From positions 1-37,286 of the forward strand of contig JAQXJH010000132.1 of assembly GCA_029008595.1 (NCBI GenBank): a DNA stretch of 37,286 nucleotides. The letters run 5' to 3'. A model generated the notes under the pieces. The model saw only the letters and a list, made by a program, of their open reading frames with translations. It searched no databases and was not told where the DNA came from. The translations under genes were made by a program, and so were the position numbers. The stretch's first letter is position 1. Each line of letters begins with the position of its first letter. The DNA comes from Bacillota bacterium (GTDB lineage: Bacteria; Bacillota; Clostridia; Oscillospirales; Acutalibacteraceae). Below are positions 1 to 8,200 of this stretch, piece after piece.

Positions 1-7
1 CCGAAGC

Positions 8-850
8 TCAGTCGCGGGCCTTGTTCTGAAACAGATAGGTGACAAAAAAGACCGCCGAAGCCAGGATCACGATCATCGGGCCGGAAGGGATATTGGCATA
101 ATACGAAACGATCAGCCCTGTCAGACCGGAAAAGAACGAAAACAACAGCGAATACAGATGATATTCCCGCATGTTGGAAGAAATATTGCGGGAAGACGCC
201 GCCGGCAGGATCAGCATCGCGTTGATGATCAGCAGACCGACCCATTTGATCGAAATGGTGACGATCACGGCGATCAGCACGGCAAAAACGTTGTCCACCA
301 GATCGACCGGGATCCCGCGGGTTCTTGCCAGCGGACGGTTGATGCTGACCGCATGCAGCCGGTTGAAGCCCAAAAACCAGAACAGAACCGTAACGCACAG
401 GACGATCAGCAGCAGAAGCAGCTCCTGCGGGCGGATACTGAGAATATCGCCGACGAGCAAACCGGAATACTTTGAAAAATCTCCGCTGCCGGAAAGAACC
501 GCCAGACCGATCGCAACGCCGAGCGAGGCAAAGACGCTGATGATCGTGTCGGGCGACGAAATGCCTGAATGTTTGATCTTATTCAGGGCAAGCGCAAACA
601 GCACGGCAAACAGCACCATCGCCGGAGTGGTATCGGCGGCGCCGCAAAGAACGCCGATGGCGATCCCGCACAGGGCGGAATGCCCCAGCGCATCCGAAAA
701 AAAAGCCATGCCGTTGTTGACCACCATCGTGCCAAGCAGCCCGAACAGCGGCGCGATCATCAGGATCGCCAGCAGCGCATTTTTCATAAAGTCATAGGTG
801 ATCCAATCGGCCGGAATCAGGATTTCCAGAATATGATAAACAGCTTCCAT
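8..850 (-). CDS. znuB: Zinc/manganese-type ABC transporter permease ZnuB
   Basis: This is the membrane permease of a metal-ion ABC importer (ABC-3 family), 280 residues, the usual length. The protein is almost entirely hydrophobic, with about seven to eight membrane segments. It shows family motifs such as the NNGMAFFSDALGHSAL stretch near residues 45-60 and the conserved VGLLIINAMLILPAA segment near residues 205-220. It is the last gene of a three-gene operon after the binding protein and the ATPase, so it should form the channel through which zinc enters. A GGAAAGGATG ribosome site lies about 15 bases before the ATG, slightly far but usable. The substrate is assigned from the operon (histidine-bearing ZnuA and a Zur-like operator). 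Manganese cannot be excluded from the permease alone. Confidence 0.93.
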   Translation of the reverse strand: MEAVYHILEILIPADWITYDFMKNALLAILMIAPLFGLLGTMVVNNGMAFFSDALGHSALCGIAIGVLCGAADTTPAMVLFAVLFALALNKIKHSGISSPDTIISVFASLGVAIGLAVLSGSGDFSKYSGLLVGDILSIRPQELLLLLIVLCVTVLFWFLGFNRLHAVSINRPLARTRGIPVDLVDNVFAVLIAVIVTISIKWVGLLIINAMLILPAASSRNISSNMREYHLYSLLFSFFSGLTGLIVSYYANIPSGPMIVILASAVFFVTYLFQNKARD

Positions 851-901
851 CGCTTCGACAACTCATCCTTTCCTGATGTTCGAAAAAAACACAAACCGGC
901 C

Positions 902-1699
902 TCACCGGCAATTTTCCTGCACAGCAGGAACTTCAAAAACAAAGTTGCCGAAAATACTGCGGAATTCGCTGCTTGAAAAAACCTCGGCCGGTTTTCCGTG
1001 CGCGCGGACGGTCGTGTCCAGCAGAATCACTTGATCGGCGCAGCGGGCCACATAATTCAGATCGTGCGACACCAGAATGATCGCCATATCATACTGCTTT
1101 TTCAGCTGCTCTACGGTGGAATAAAACAGCTGCAGGCCGTTTTCGTCAATGCCGGAAACGGGTTCATCCAGAACGAGAAGGTCGGGAGTCGGGTAGGTTG
1201 CAACGGAAAGCATCACCCGCTGCAGCTCTCCGCCGGAAAGGCTGCCCACGCGGCGGTCCAGCAGTGATTCCGCCTGAAACACCGCAAGCTGGCGGCAGAT
1301 CTGCTCGCGCAGCCTTTTTCCGCCGCCCAGAAAAACCGGCCGGTCCGAAATCAGCGATGCAAACAGGTCGAACACGCTTGCCGGGGAGTTCCGGTCGATC
1401 CCGATGCTCTGCGGAACATAACCGATCCGCATGTTCCGGATCGCCCCATTTTCATGATCCCGGAATTCCACGGTTCCCGTGTGTGCGATCTCCCCGAGGA
1501 TCGCTTTGAGCAGCGTCGATTTTCCCGCGCCGTTCCGCCCGATCAGCACCGTCAGTTCCCCGCAGTGGCAATGCAGGCTCACATTCTGCAGCAGCGCCTT
1601 TCCGCCGGCCGCAACACCGATATTCTTCACGCGGATGCAGTGCAGGCCGCAGGGAGCGCGGTGTGCACCGGAATCCGGAGCCGTTTTTCTGTTCAGCAT
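902..1699 (-). CDS. znuC: Zinc ABC transporter ATP-binding protein ZnuC
   Basis: This is the ATPase subunit that powers the znu importer, 265 residues from the chosen start. Visible motifs are Walker A GRNGAGKST (about 54-62), a Q-loop near VPQ (about 95-97), the ABC signature LSGGELQ (154-160), Walker B LLVLDEP (174-180) and the switch histidine in SHD (212). The ATG at 1699 was chosen over one eight codons upstream because AAAGGAG sits seven bases before it. That ribosome site overlaps the last codons of znuA, leaving a four-base gap, which indicates translational coupling. The N-terminal 20 residues before the first conserved beta strand are extra. Function follows from the family and operon; metal specificity is inferred. 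Confidence 0.93.
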   Translation of the reverse strand: MLNRKTAPDSGAHRAPCGLHCIRVKNIGVAAGGKALLQNVSLHCHCGELTVLIGRNGAGKSTLLKAILGEIAHTGTVEFRDHENGAIRNMRIGYVPQSIGIDRNSPASVFDLFASLISDRPVFLGGGKRLREQICRQLAVFQAESLLDRRVGSLSGGELQRVMLSVATYPTPDLLVLDEPVSGIDENGLQLFYSTVEQLKKQYDMAIILVSHDLNYVARCADQVILLDTTVRAHGKPAEVFSSSEFRSIFGNFVFEVPAVQENCR

Positions 1700-1703
1700 C
1701 GTC

Positions 1704-2651
1704 TCACTCCTTTGCCGCGGCATTCTCCTGCAATGCCCGCTGCACCGTTTCCATATTCTTCCTCATCGCATTCAGATAAGCGTCCGGAGAATCCTCGCCG
1801 CTGACGCCGGTGTCCAGCAGATAGACCTTTGCTTCCGTTTCGCGCGCGATCGCGTCTGCAAGCTCGGTGGAATACTGTTCTTCGGCAAACAAAACGCGGA
1901 TACCGGTCGCTTTGATCTTTGCAACGATCTGGGCAATTTCTCCGGCGCTCAGCGCCGTATCCGCCTCAATGGGGATCGCTGCGGCGATTTCCATTCCGAA
2001 TTCCTCGGCAAAATAGGCAAACGAATCATGAAACAGAATGACGCGCATCCCCTTTGCGCCGGAAAGCGCTTCTGCCATCTCGCTGCGCAGCGCTTCCACC
2101 TTCGCAAGATATTTTTCGGTATTCTCTTCAAAAAGCGCCGCATCCTGCGGAAATTGTTCCGAAAGCCCCGCGCAGATATTCCTGACCTGCTGTTCATAGC
2201 GCCGTGGACTCATCCAGATATGTGCGTTCTCTTCTCCTTCCTCCTCATGCTCATCGCCGACGTGAAGCGATTCCTCCGTGTGCAGCAATGAGATCCCGCT
2301 GCTGCTGTCCGTCACCGGCAGCTCCGGCAGCGACTGCACCACATCCTCCAGAAAGCTTTCCATCCCGGCTCCGTTGGTCAGAAACAGCGACGCGCCCTCC
2401 AGCGTGATCATATCCTGCGGCCGCAGCGTAAAATCATGCAGACACCCCGTCTGCGGCTGCGTCAGGTTGACAACATTCACATCGGCGGCGCCCTCCGCCA
2501 CATTCATTGCGGCAATATAAACCGGGTAAAACGAAGCGACCGCCTGCTGCTTTTGCTGTTCGCTGCGTCTGCTCAGCCCGCGCGCGGCGCCGATCAGCAC
2601 CGTGGAGGCCAGCGCCAGCGAAACCACCACAACCGCCGTTTTATATTTCAT
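1704..2651 (-). CDS. znuA: Zinc ABC transporter substrate-binding protein ZnuA
   Basis: This cluster A-I solute-binding protein captures zinc outside the membrane and delivers it to ZnuB. It has about 315 residues from the ATG at 2651, which has AAAGGA about 11 bases upstream; an in-frame ATG at 2663 lies too close to that site. Expected metal-ligand stretches are present: a histidine in CLHDFTLRPQD, another in ENAHIWMSP, a third in LFHDSFAYFAEEF, and an acidic ligand near FAEEQYSTEL. A short acidic, histidine-containing loop (VGDEHEEEGEENAH) precedes the second ligand, as in zinc-type proteins. The N-terminus has one hydrophobic segment but no cysteine for lipidation, so it is probably tethered by an uncleaved or type I signal, which is unusual for a Gram-positive binding protein. 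Confidence 0.92.
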   Translation of the reverse strand: MKYKTAVVVVSLALASTVLIGAARGLSRRSEQQKQQAVASFYPVYIAAMNVAEGAADVNVVNLTQPQTGCLHDFTLRPQDMITLEGASLFLTNGAGMESFLEDVVQSLPELPVTDSSSGISLLHTEESLHVGDEHEEEGEENAHIWMSPRRYEQQVRNICAGLSEQFPQDAALFEENTEKYLAKVEALRSEMAEALSGAKGMRVILFHDSFAYFAEEFGMEIAAAIPIEADTALSAGEIAQIVAKIKATGIRVLFAEEQYSTELADAIARETEAKVYLLDTGVSGEDSPDAYLNAMRKNMETVQRALQENAAAKE

Positions 2652-2731
2652 CCTCTGAATCATCCTTTCGGCCTGTACAAATCCGTTCCCCGTCGGCAGA
2701 AAACCGCTTACGACGGATTTCCTGCCGCCCG

Positions 2732-2762
2732 TTTCTAAATGCAAATCGTTTGCATTTAGAAA
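2732..2762. promoter_or_regulatory. Zur-like operator, perfect 31-bp palindrome
   Basis: Two perfect 14-base inverted arms (TTTCTAAATGCAAA and its complement) flank a 3-base centre. The palindrome starts inside the -10 hexamer of the znuA promoter and covers the probable transcription start, so a bound repressor would block initiation. The AAATGCAAA-type half-site is the kind recognised by Fur-family regulators, and the downstream zinc operon points to Zur. No zur gene lies in the window, so the regulator is inferred. Confidence 0.82.
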
Positions 2763-2790
2763 GTATAACCCTGTTTCGCCCCGCTGTCAA
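2762..2790 (-). promoter_or_regulatory. SigA promoter of znuACB
   Basis: On the minus strand, TTGACA (2790-2785) is followed by a 17-base spacer and TATACT (2767-2762). The match to the housekeeping consensus is nearly perfect, which fits a strong promoter held down by the overlapping palindrome. Confidence 0.85.
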
Positions 2791-2830
2791 GAGAAAATCC
2801 GCCGGCAGACGCACACGCGCGCCAACAGGT

Positions 2831-2866
2831 ACAAAAATGCCCCAAAGGCAAGCCTTTGGGGCATTT
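2831..2866 (-). terminator. Rho-independent terminator after the zinc-ribbon gene
   Basis: A 15-bp perfect stem (AAATGCCCCAAAGGC with its complement) around a two-base loop is followed, in minus-strand direction, by a T-run ending at 2833. It lies 48 bases past the zinc-ribbon stop codon and separates that unit from the znu promoter. Confidence 0.85.
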
Positions 2867-2913
2867 CAGCACGATTCAACTTTTTTTCAAAGCAATGGAT
2901 CAGAGCTTGAACC

Positions 2914-3189
2914 TTATTCCTCTCTCATCTTTGCAAAGCACTCGCTGCAATAGACCGGACGATCCTCGCGCGGTTTGAAAGGAACCTTGGCTTCTTTGCC
3001 GCAGGAAGCGCAGATCGCTGTGTACATCTCGCGCTCCGGTCTGCCGGCGTTCTTGCGGGCGTCGCGGCAGGCTTTGCATCTCTGGGGCTCGTTTACAAAG
3101 CCCTTGGAAGCATAGAATTCCTGCTCGCCGGCGGTAAAGACGAATTCCTTGCCGCACTCTTTGCATGTGAGAGTTTTGTCTTCGTACAT
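2914..3189 (-). CDS. Small double zinc-ribbon protein (zf-Tbcl type)
   Basis: This 91-residue protein is built from two zinc-binding modules. The N-terminal half carries CKECG and CKAC pairs around a GEQEFYASKGF core, matching the small clostridial zinc-ribbon family I know as zf-Tbcl. The C-terminal half carries CASCG and CSEC pairs around VPFKPREDRPVYC. All eight cysteines are present. The ATG at 3189 has GAGG eight bases upstream; the longer frame reading back to 3384 has no such support and runs through the cloverleaf element. It sits 136 bases after the sigma-factor gene in the same direction and ends at a strong terminator, so the two may share a transcript. The function of this family is not established; nucleic-acid or zinc-store roles are guesses. 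Confidence 0.88.
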   Translation of the reverse strand: MYEDKTLTCKECGKEFVFTAGEQEFYASKGFVNEPQRCKACRDARKNAGRPEREMYTAICASCGKEAKVPFKPREDRPVYCSECFAKMREE

Positions 3190-3221
3190 TTGTTTTACCT
3201 CGCTTTGGTTAATAAGATATT

Positions 3222-3281
3222 TGCCCGCAGGCGGAATTGAACCGCCCTCATTGCTTTGAACAACGCTCGACCCGAGGGGCA
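3222..3281 (-). other. tRNA-like cloverleaf element, 60 nt
   Basis: Read on the minus strand, this stretch folds into four abutting helices: a 5-bp closing stem (TGCCC with GGGCA), a 4-bp arm with a 3-base loop, a 5-bp arm with the 7-base loop TTCAAAG, two bases, and a 5-bp arm with the 7-base loop TTCAATT. The last arm matches the tRNA T-arm consensus GGTTCRANTCC exactly, and the third arm has the conserved T33 position. The D-like arm is tiny, the acceptor is short, three bases (TGC) are unpaired and there is no CCA, so it is not a normal tRNA. It ends 32 bases before the zinc-ribbon start codon. Confidence 0.45.
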
Positions 3282-3325
3282 TATTTATTGCAAACGGCTT
3301 TTGCGCCGCCTGTCGACTGATAAAA

Positions 3326-3916
3326 TTATTCGGGCGAAACCGCACGGCCCAATTTGCGGCGGATCCGCTGCAGAGCGTTATCAACCGACTTTTCTGTCAG
3401 CCCCAAACGGGAAGCAACTTCCCGATAGGATCGGCCGCCAAGATAACCTTCCAGCACCTGCCGTTCCATCGGCGAAAGGTGCGTCTGCACTGCCTGCAGC
3501 ACATGCCGCAGCCGCTCACGCCCAAGGAACACATTCTCAGGGTCTGCAGAAGGGAACGCAGAAGAATCTTCGAGATCATCCAGCGGAACAGACTCGTTGA
3601 GCGGAAGATTTTTTTGCCGGCCCTGCGCGCGCAGCGCCGAAAGGATCCTGTGCTCAATACAAACCGAAGCATACGCCTGAAACGGCGTTCCGCTTGCGGG
3701 ATCATAATGCGCGACTGCATCCATCAAACCGATTGCGCCTTCCTGAAGCAGGTCGTCCCGATCGCCGTGCAGCCGGGGCGCCAGACGCGAAACCTTGCCG
3801 CCGATCAGCGGCAGCAGCGAAAGAAACAACTGGGCAAACGCGTCGCCGTCCCCCTGCCTGGCCAGTTCTGCCAGCCTGGCAGCATCAGAAAAAGATTCCT
3901 GTGCAGAACCGAGCAC
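3326..3916 (-). CDS. Sigma-70 family RNA polymerase sigma factor, SigH (Spo0H)-like
   Basis: This 196-residue protein has sigma regions 2 and 4 but lacks region 1.1 and a full region 3. Region 2 shows RDDLLQEGAIGLMDAVAHYDP and the stretch from FQAYASVCIEHRI to RQKNLPLNESVPLDD, closely resembling SigH of Bacillus. Region 4 shows LSPMERQVLEGYLGGRSY and the helix-turn-helix EVASRLGLTEKSVDNALQRI, including the KS(I/V)DNALQR signature of SigH. The start is GTG at 3916, with GAGGTGA seven bases upstream. It has its own consensus SigA promoter. SigH starts the sporulation programme, which fits the germination genes nearby. The gene is slightly short and is not beside rpmG/secE as is usual for sigH, so a SigH-like paralogue is possible. 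Confidence 0.85.
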   Translation of the reverse strand: MLGSAQESFSDAARLAELARQGDGDAFAQLFLSLLPLIGGKVSRLAPRLHGDRDDLLQEGAIGLMDAVAHYDPASGTPFQAYASVCIEHRILSALRAQGRQKNLPLNESVPLDDLEDSSAFPSADPENVFLGRERLRHVLQAVQTHLSPMERQVLEGYLGGRSYREVASRLGLTEKSVDNALQRIRRKLGRAVSPE

Positions 3917-3953
3917 CTGCCGATCACCTCAAACCAGTTCTGACTACTGTTCA

Positions 3954-3982
3954 ATCATACCTCACTGCTCAATACTTGTCAA
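3954..3982 (-). promoter_or_regulatory. SigA promoter of the SigH-like gene
   Basis: TTGACA (3982-3977), a 17-base spacer and TATGAT (3959-3954) on the minus strand. The DNA upstream (about 3990-4140) is strikingly AT-rich with runs of A and T, which may act as an UP element. I see no gene in that AT-rich stretch. Confidence 0.82.
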
Positions 3983-4150
3983 CCCGTTTTTATTCATTTT
4001 GTTAAAAAAATTTTTTGAATGTCGTCCCGCATTGAACAATTTGCAGAATATAGAATATTATTCATTAAAAAAATCAAAAAATCTCGATTTCAGGCGAAAT
4101 ATGCCGGTTATATATTCAAAAAAACGTATATTTCAGTCTGCAAAAACCAT

Positions 4151-4184
4151 AAAAAACACCGGCCCGCTTCAACGGCAGGCCGGC
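4151..4184 (-). terminator. Terminator of pfkA
   Basis: On the minus strand GCCGGCCTGC and GCGGGCCGGT pair (two wobble pairs) around a 7-base loop and are followed by GTTTTTTAT. It starts 16 bases after the pfkA stop codon. Confidence 0.88.
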
Positions 4185-4200
4185 GAACACGCTGAAAAGA

Positions 4201-5169
4201 TCAGATCGAAATCACACGGGCAATATTCAGCAGATTTTTATCCACCGTTTTTTTCATTGCAAGGCCCTCGGTAATATCGCAATCGTAGATACGGCCGTCC
4301 TTCATGCCGACAATGCGGTTGCTTTTGCCTTCTTTCAGCAGCTGCACCGCGTAATAGCCCATTTCGCTGGCCACAACACGGTCACGCAGCGAGGGAGAAC
4401 CGCCGCGCTGCACGTGGCCGAGAATGCAGCCGCGCGTTTCGACGCCGGTTTTTTTCTGAATTTCTGCAACGATCTCATCCACATGGCCGACGCCCTCGGC
4501 GACCACAATGATAAAATGCTGCTTTCCGGTCGCCTGGGAACGCTTCATCGGCTCGACGACTTCCCGATCCAGATCAAACGGCTCTTCCGGCACAAGGATC
4601 GCCGTCGCTCCGACCGCAATACCGACATTCAGCGCAATATGACCGGCATGACGGCCCATCACCTCGACTACCGTGCAGCGGTCGTGAGACTGGGAGGTAT
4701 CACGAATCTTATCGACCATCTCAACCGCGGTGTTCATTGCGGTATCATAGCCGATGGTATATTCCGTACTGGAAATATCGTTGTCGATCGTACCCGGCAG
4801 ACCGACGCAATGGATTCCTTCCGCGCAAAGATCGCGCGCGCCGCGGTAGGAACCGTCTCCGCCGATGACGACCAGGCCGTCGATCCCCAGTTCCCGGCAG
4901 TTTGCCGCGGCCTTCTTGACGCCCTCGGGCGTATTGAATTCCGGGCTGCGGGCAGTATAAAGCATGGTTCCGCCCAGCTGAATAATATTTGACACGCTGC
5001 GCAGATCCATTTTGACAACGTCCTTATGCAGCAAACCGTTGTATCCTCTGTATACGCCGAGCACCTCAATGCCGGCGGCGATCGCAGAACGGGTGACCGA
5101 ACGGATCGCGGCATTCATCCCCGGAGCATCTCCGCCGCTCGTCAGTACTCCGATTTTCTTCACTCCCAT
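4201..5169 (-). CDS. pfkA: ATP-dependent 6-phosphofructokinase
   Basis: This enzyme phosphorylates fructose 6-phosphate to fructose 1,6-bisphosphate, the committed step of glycolysis. At 322 residues it has the classic bacterial length. Motifs seen are VLTSGGDAPGMNAAIRSV near the start, YRGYNGLL, IGGDGSYRGA, LPGTIDNDI and the SQSHDRCTVVEVMGRHAGHIAL block. The glycines in GGDGS and PGTIDND are those of ATP-dependent enzymes; pyrophosphate-dependent ones carry Asp and Lys there. One small deviation is SSTE where GTD is common after TIDNDI. The ATG at 5169 follows AGGAGG by nine bases. It has its own promoter and terminator, and lies just downstream of dnaE as in many Clostridia. Confidence 0.96.
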   Translation of the reverse strand: MGVKKIGVLTSGGDAPGMNAAIRSVTRSAIAAGIEVLGVYRGYNGLLHKDVVKMDLRSVSNIIQLGGTMLYTARSPEFNTPEGVKKAAANCRELGIDGLVVIGGDGSYRGARDLCAEGIHCVGLPGTIDNDISSTEYTIGYDTAMNTAVEMVDKIRDTSQSHDRCTVVEVMGRHAGHIALNVGIAVGATAILVPEEPFDLDREVVEPMKRSQATGKQHFIIVVAEGVGHVDEIVAEIQKKTGVETRGCILGHVQRGGSPSLRDRVVASEMGYYAVQLLKEGKSNRIVGMKDGRIYDCDITEGLAMKKTVDKNLLNIARVISI

Positions 5170-5205
5170 GAGAACAAGCCTCCTGTTGTTAAATTCCCAA
5201 CAAAC

Positions 5206-5234
5206 ATTATAATGGCTATTCTGCGGCTTGGCAA
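5206..5234 (-). promoter_or_regulatory. SigA promoter of pfkA
   Basis: TTGCCA (5234-5229), a 17-base spacer and a perfect TATAAT (5211-5206) on the minus strand, ending about 37 bases before the start codon. I see no terminator between dnaE and this promoter, so read-through from dnaE may add to it. Confidence 0.83.
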
Positions 5235-5291
5235 GCAAGTTTCCGCAAAATCGCTCTTCTTTCTGTGAAATCGACAAAAGCAACAAAAATG

Positions 5292-8200
5292 CTAATCCTT
5301 TATGGCAACATTTTTTTCACCCAACACGCGTTTCAGTTCGGAGATCATTGGATCGTTCAGCATCACCCACAGCGTTCTCGGCGCCAGCACCAGCTTTTTT
5401 TGTCCGGTGAGGTAAAAATAAACCGGCGTCTGTCCGTCAAAAATCTCCAGCAAATTGCGGGCTTTCTCATATTGTTCCCCGTCGAGCGCCGAAATACGCA
5501 GATAAAGGCCGAACCGTTCACTGTGCGGCTGCGCTGCGGGCGGAACCGCCTGTGCCGGTCTCTCCTTTGCCGGAGCCGGCGGCGGATCGTATGCAACAAA
5601 ATTACCTGTCTGCGCAACATTTTTATCGGGTGGCGGAAGTACCTTTTCACACACGATCTTGGCATCCTCATCCTCGCGCAGACTCACCCTGCCCTGAATT
5701 TCGACCACGCGCGTTTCCTGCAGCAGCGCCGAGGATTCCTGCAGCGTTTTTGGAAAAACGAGCATTTCGATCGCGCCGGAAAGATCCTCCACCGTTACAA
5801 ACGCCATGGTCGCGCTGCTTTTGGTCACCTTTGTTTTCAGCGCCGACACAATACAGAGCAGCGTCACGCGGTCGCCGTCGTGATAGAGAGAATTTTCCTC
5901 CTTTGCGCTCTGCACGATCTCACCGATCGCCGCCGCGCCGATCTCTGCTGCCGCATCGCGGTATTCCATCATCGGATGGCCGGAAAGGTACATTCCCGTA
6001 ATATCCTTTTCCATGCCCAGCAGCTCCGGCATCGTGAATTCATTCACCTGCGGCATGACAAACGAATCCTTCTCCGGCTCGCCCCCCATACTCCCGAACA
6101 GGCTGATCTGCCCTTCCAGATTGCGCCGGCGGGCATCGTCCAGATCGTTGAGCACCGCGTCGGCCGCAGTCAGCATCTGCCGGCGGTTGCTGCCGAGACC
6201 GTCCAGCGCACCGCATTTGATCAGGCTTTCCAGCGCGCGGCGGTTCAGGTCTCCGCCGTACATCCGGCTGCAGAAATCATAAAACGAAGCAAACGGACGC
6301 TTTTTCCGTTCCTCCACGATCTGGCGGACAAAGCTTCTTCCCAGATTTTTTGCGGCCAGCAGCCCGAAGCGGATCTTTTCTCCGCTGACCGTAAAACCGG
6401 CGTCGCTTTCGTTCACATCCGGCGGAAGAACCGGGATCCCGAGGCGCTGGCATTCGGTGATATACTCCACCACCTTGTTGGTATCATCGAGCACGCTGGT
6501 CAGCAGCGCCGCCATGAATTCGCGCGGATAATGCACCTTCAGGTACGCCGTCTGGTACGAAACATAGGCGTAGGCCGCAGCATGCGGTTTATTGAACGCA
6601 TAGGAAGCGAAGTTTTCCATTTCCCCCACGATCTTCATGGCGCTTGCTTCATCCACGCCGCGCTTCAGGCAGCCTTCCACAACGGACCTTCCGTTTTCCT
6701 CCAGTCCGTGGACAAAAATGTACCGTTCGCGTTCCATTACGTCCTTTTTCTTTTTCGCCATTGCGCGCCTGACAATATCAGCCCGGCCGAGCGAATAGCC
6801 CGCCAGATCGCGGAAGATCTGCATAATCTGCTCCTGATAGACCATGCAGCCGTAGGTGACCTTCAGGATCGGTTCCAGCATGGGATGCAGATAAGTCACC
6901 ATTTCGGGATGATGCCGGTTCTGCACATAGCGCGGGATCGAATCCATCGGCCCGGGACGATACAGCGACACGACGGCGATCAGATCCTCCAAGCCCTCCG
7001 GTCCGAGCTGCATCAGCACATTGCGCATACCGGCCGATTCAAACTGGAAGACGCCTTCGGTGGTGCCTTCGGACATCATTTTGAAAACAGCCGGATCGTC
7101 TTCCGGAATTCTGTCCGCAGCAAAATCCGGTTCGCTGCGGCGGATCATGCGCTCGGCGTCGCTGATTACCGTCAGGGTGCGCAGACCGAGAAAATCCATC
7201 TTGAGCAGCCCCAACTCCTCCAGCGTCGTCATCGGGAACTGCGTCACAATGGATTCATCGTTCTTGGAAAGCGGCACATAGTCCATGACCGGCCGTTCGG
7301 TAATGACGACGCCGGCCGCGTGCTTGGAGGCGTGGCGCGGCATTCCTTCCAGCTTGCGTGCCATATCGATCAGCTCGCGGATCTCCGGATCGTTTCCGTA
7401 AAAGCTGCGCAGCTCGGCAGAAAGATCGAGCGCCTTCTGCAGCGTGATATTCAGCTCCATCGGCACCAGCTTTGCCACGGCGTCCACGCGCGCATACGGC
7501 ATCCCCAGCGCACGGCCCACGTCGCGGATGGCGCCTCTGGCCGCCATGGTGCCGAAGGTAATGATCTGTGCCACATGATCCGCACCGTATTTGCGCACCA
7601 CATAATCGATCACCTCCTGCCGCCGTTCATAGCAGAAGTCGACGTCAAAATCCGGCATACTGACGCGTTCCGGATTGAGAAACCGCTCAAACAGAAGATC
7701 GTATTTCATCGGATCGATTCCGGTGATGCCGATGCAGTATGCCGCGATGGAGGCCGCACCGGAGCCGCGCCCCGGCCCGACCGGGATCCCGACCGATTTT
7801 GCGTACGCCACATAGTCATGCACGATCAGGTAATAATCGACATAGCCCATGCGCTCTATGGTTTTCAGCTCGTATTCCAGCCGGTCGATATGGCTCTGCG
7901 GCGGATTCGGGCCGTAGATCCGGTAAAGCCCCGCATAACACTGTTCCCGGAAGTATTCGGCATGATCCTGCCCGTTCGGCACATCAAAATGCGGCAGCTT
8001 GATCCGGCCGAATTCAAACTCCACGTTGCAGCGCTCGGCAATTTTTACGGTATTGTCGGCTGCCTCCGGTACGGCGGGAAACAGTGCGCGCATCTCCTCT
8101 TCGCTTTTCAGATAGAATTCGTCCGACCCGAACTCCATGGTGTCGTCATCATTGACCGTGTGGTTAGTCTGGATACAGAGCAGCACATGGTGCATTTTGC

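Noticed and set aside
3222-3335. A full tRNA gene with acceptor GCCCG...CGGGC
   Set aside because: The pairing requires 114 bases and reaches into the sigma-factor coding region, too long for a tRNA. The compact 60-nt cloverleaf is the better reading, and it is not a standard tRNA either.
3190-3384. 65-residue N-terminal extension of the zinc-ribbon protein
   Set aside because: The extension reads through the cloverleaf and the end of the sigma-factor gene. The ATG at 3189 has a proper ribosome site and starts exactly at the conserved domain.
4000-4140. AT-rich tract between sigH-like and pfkA as horizontally acquired DNA or a gene
   Set aside because: It is short, contains no coding frame, and is better explained as promoter-upstream DNA for the sigma-factor gene.
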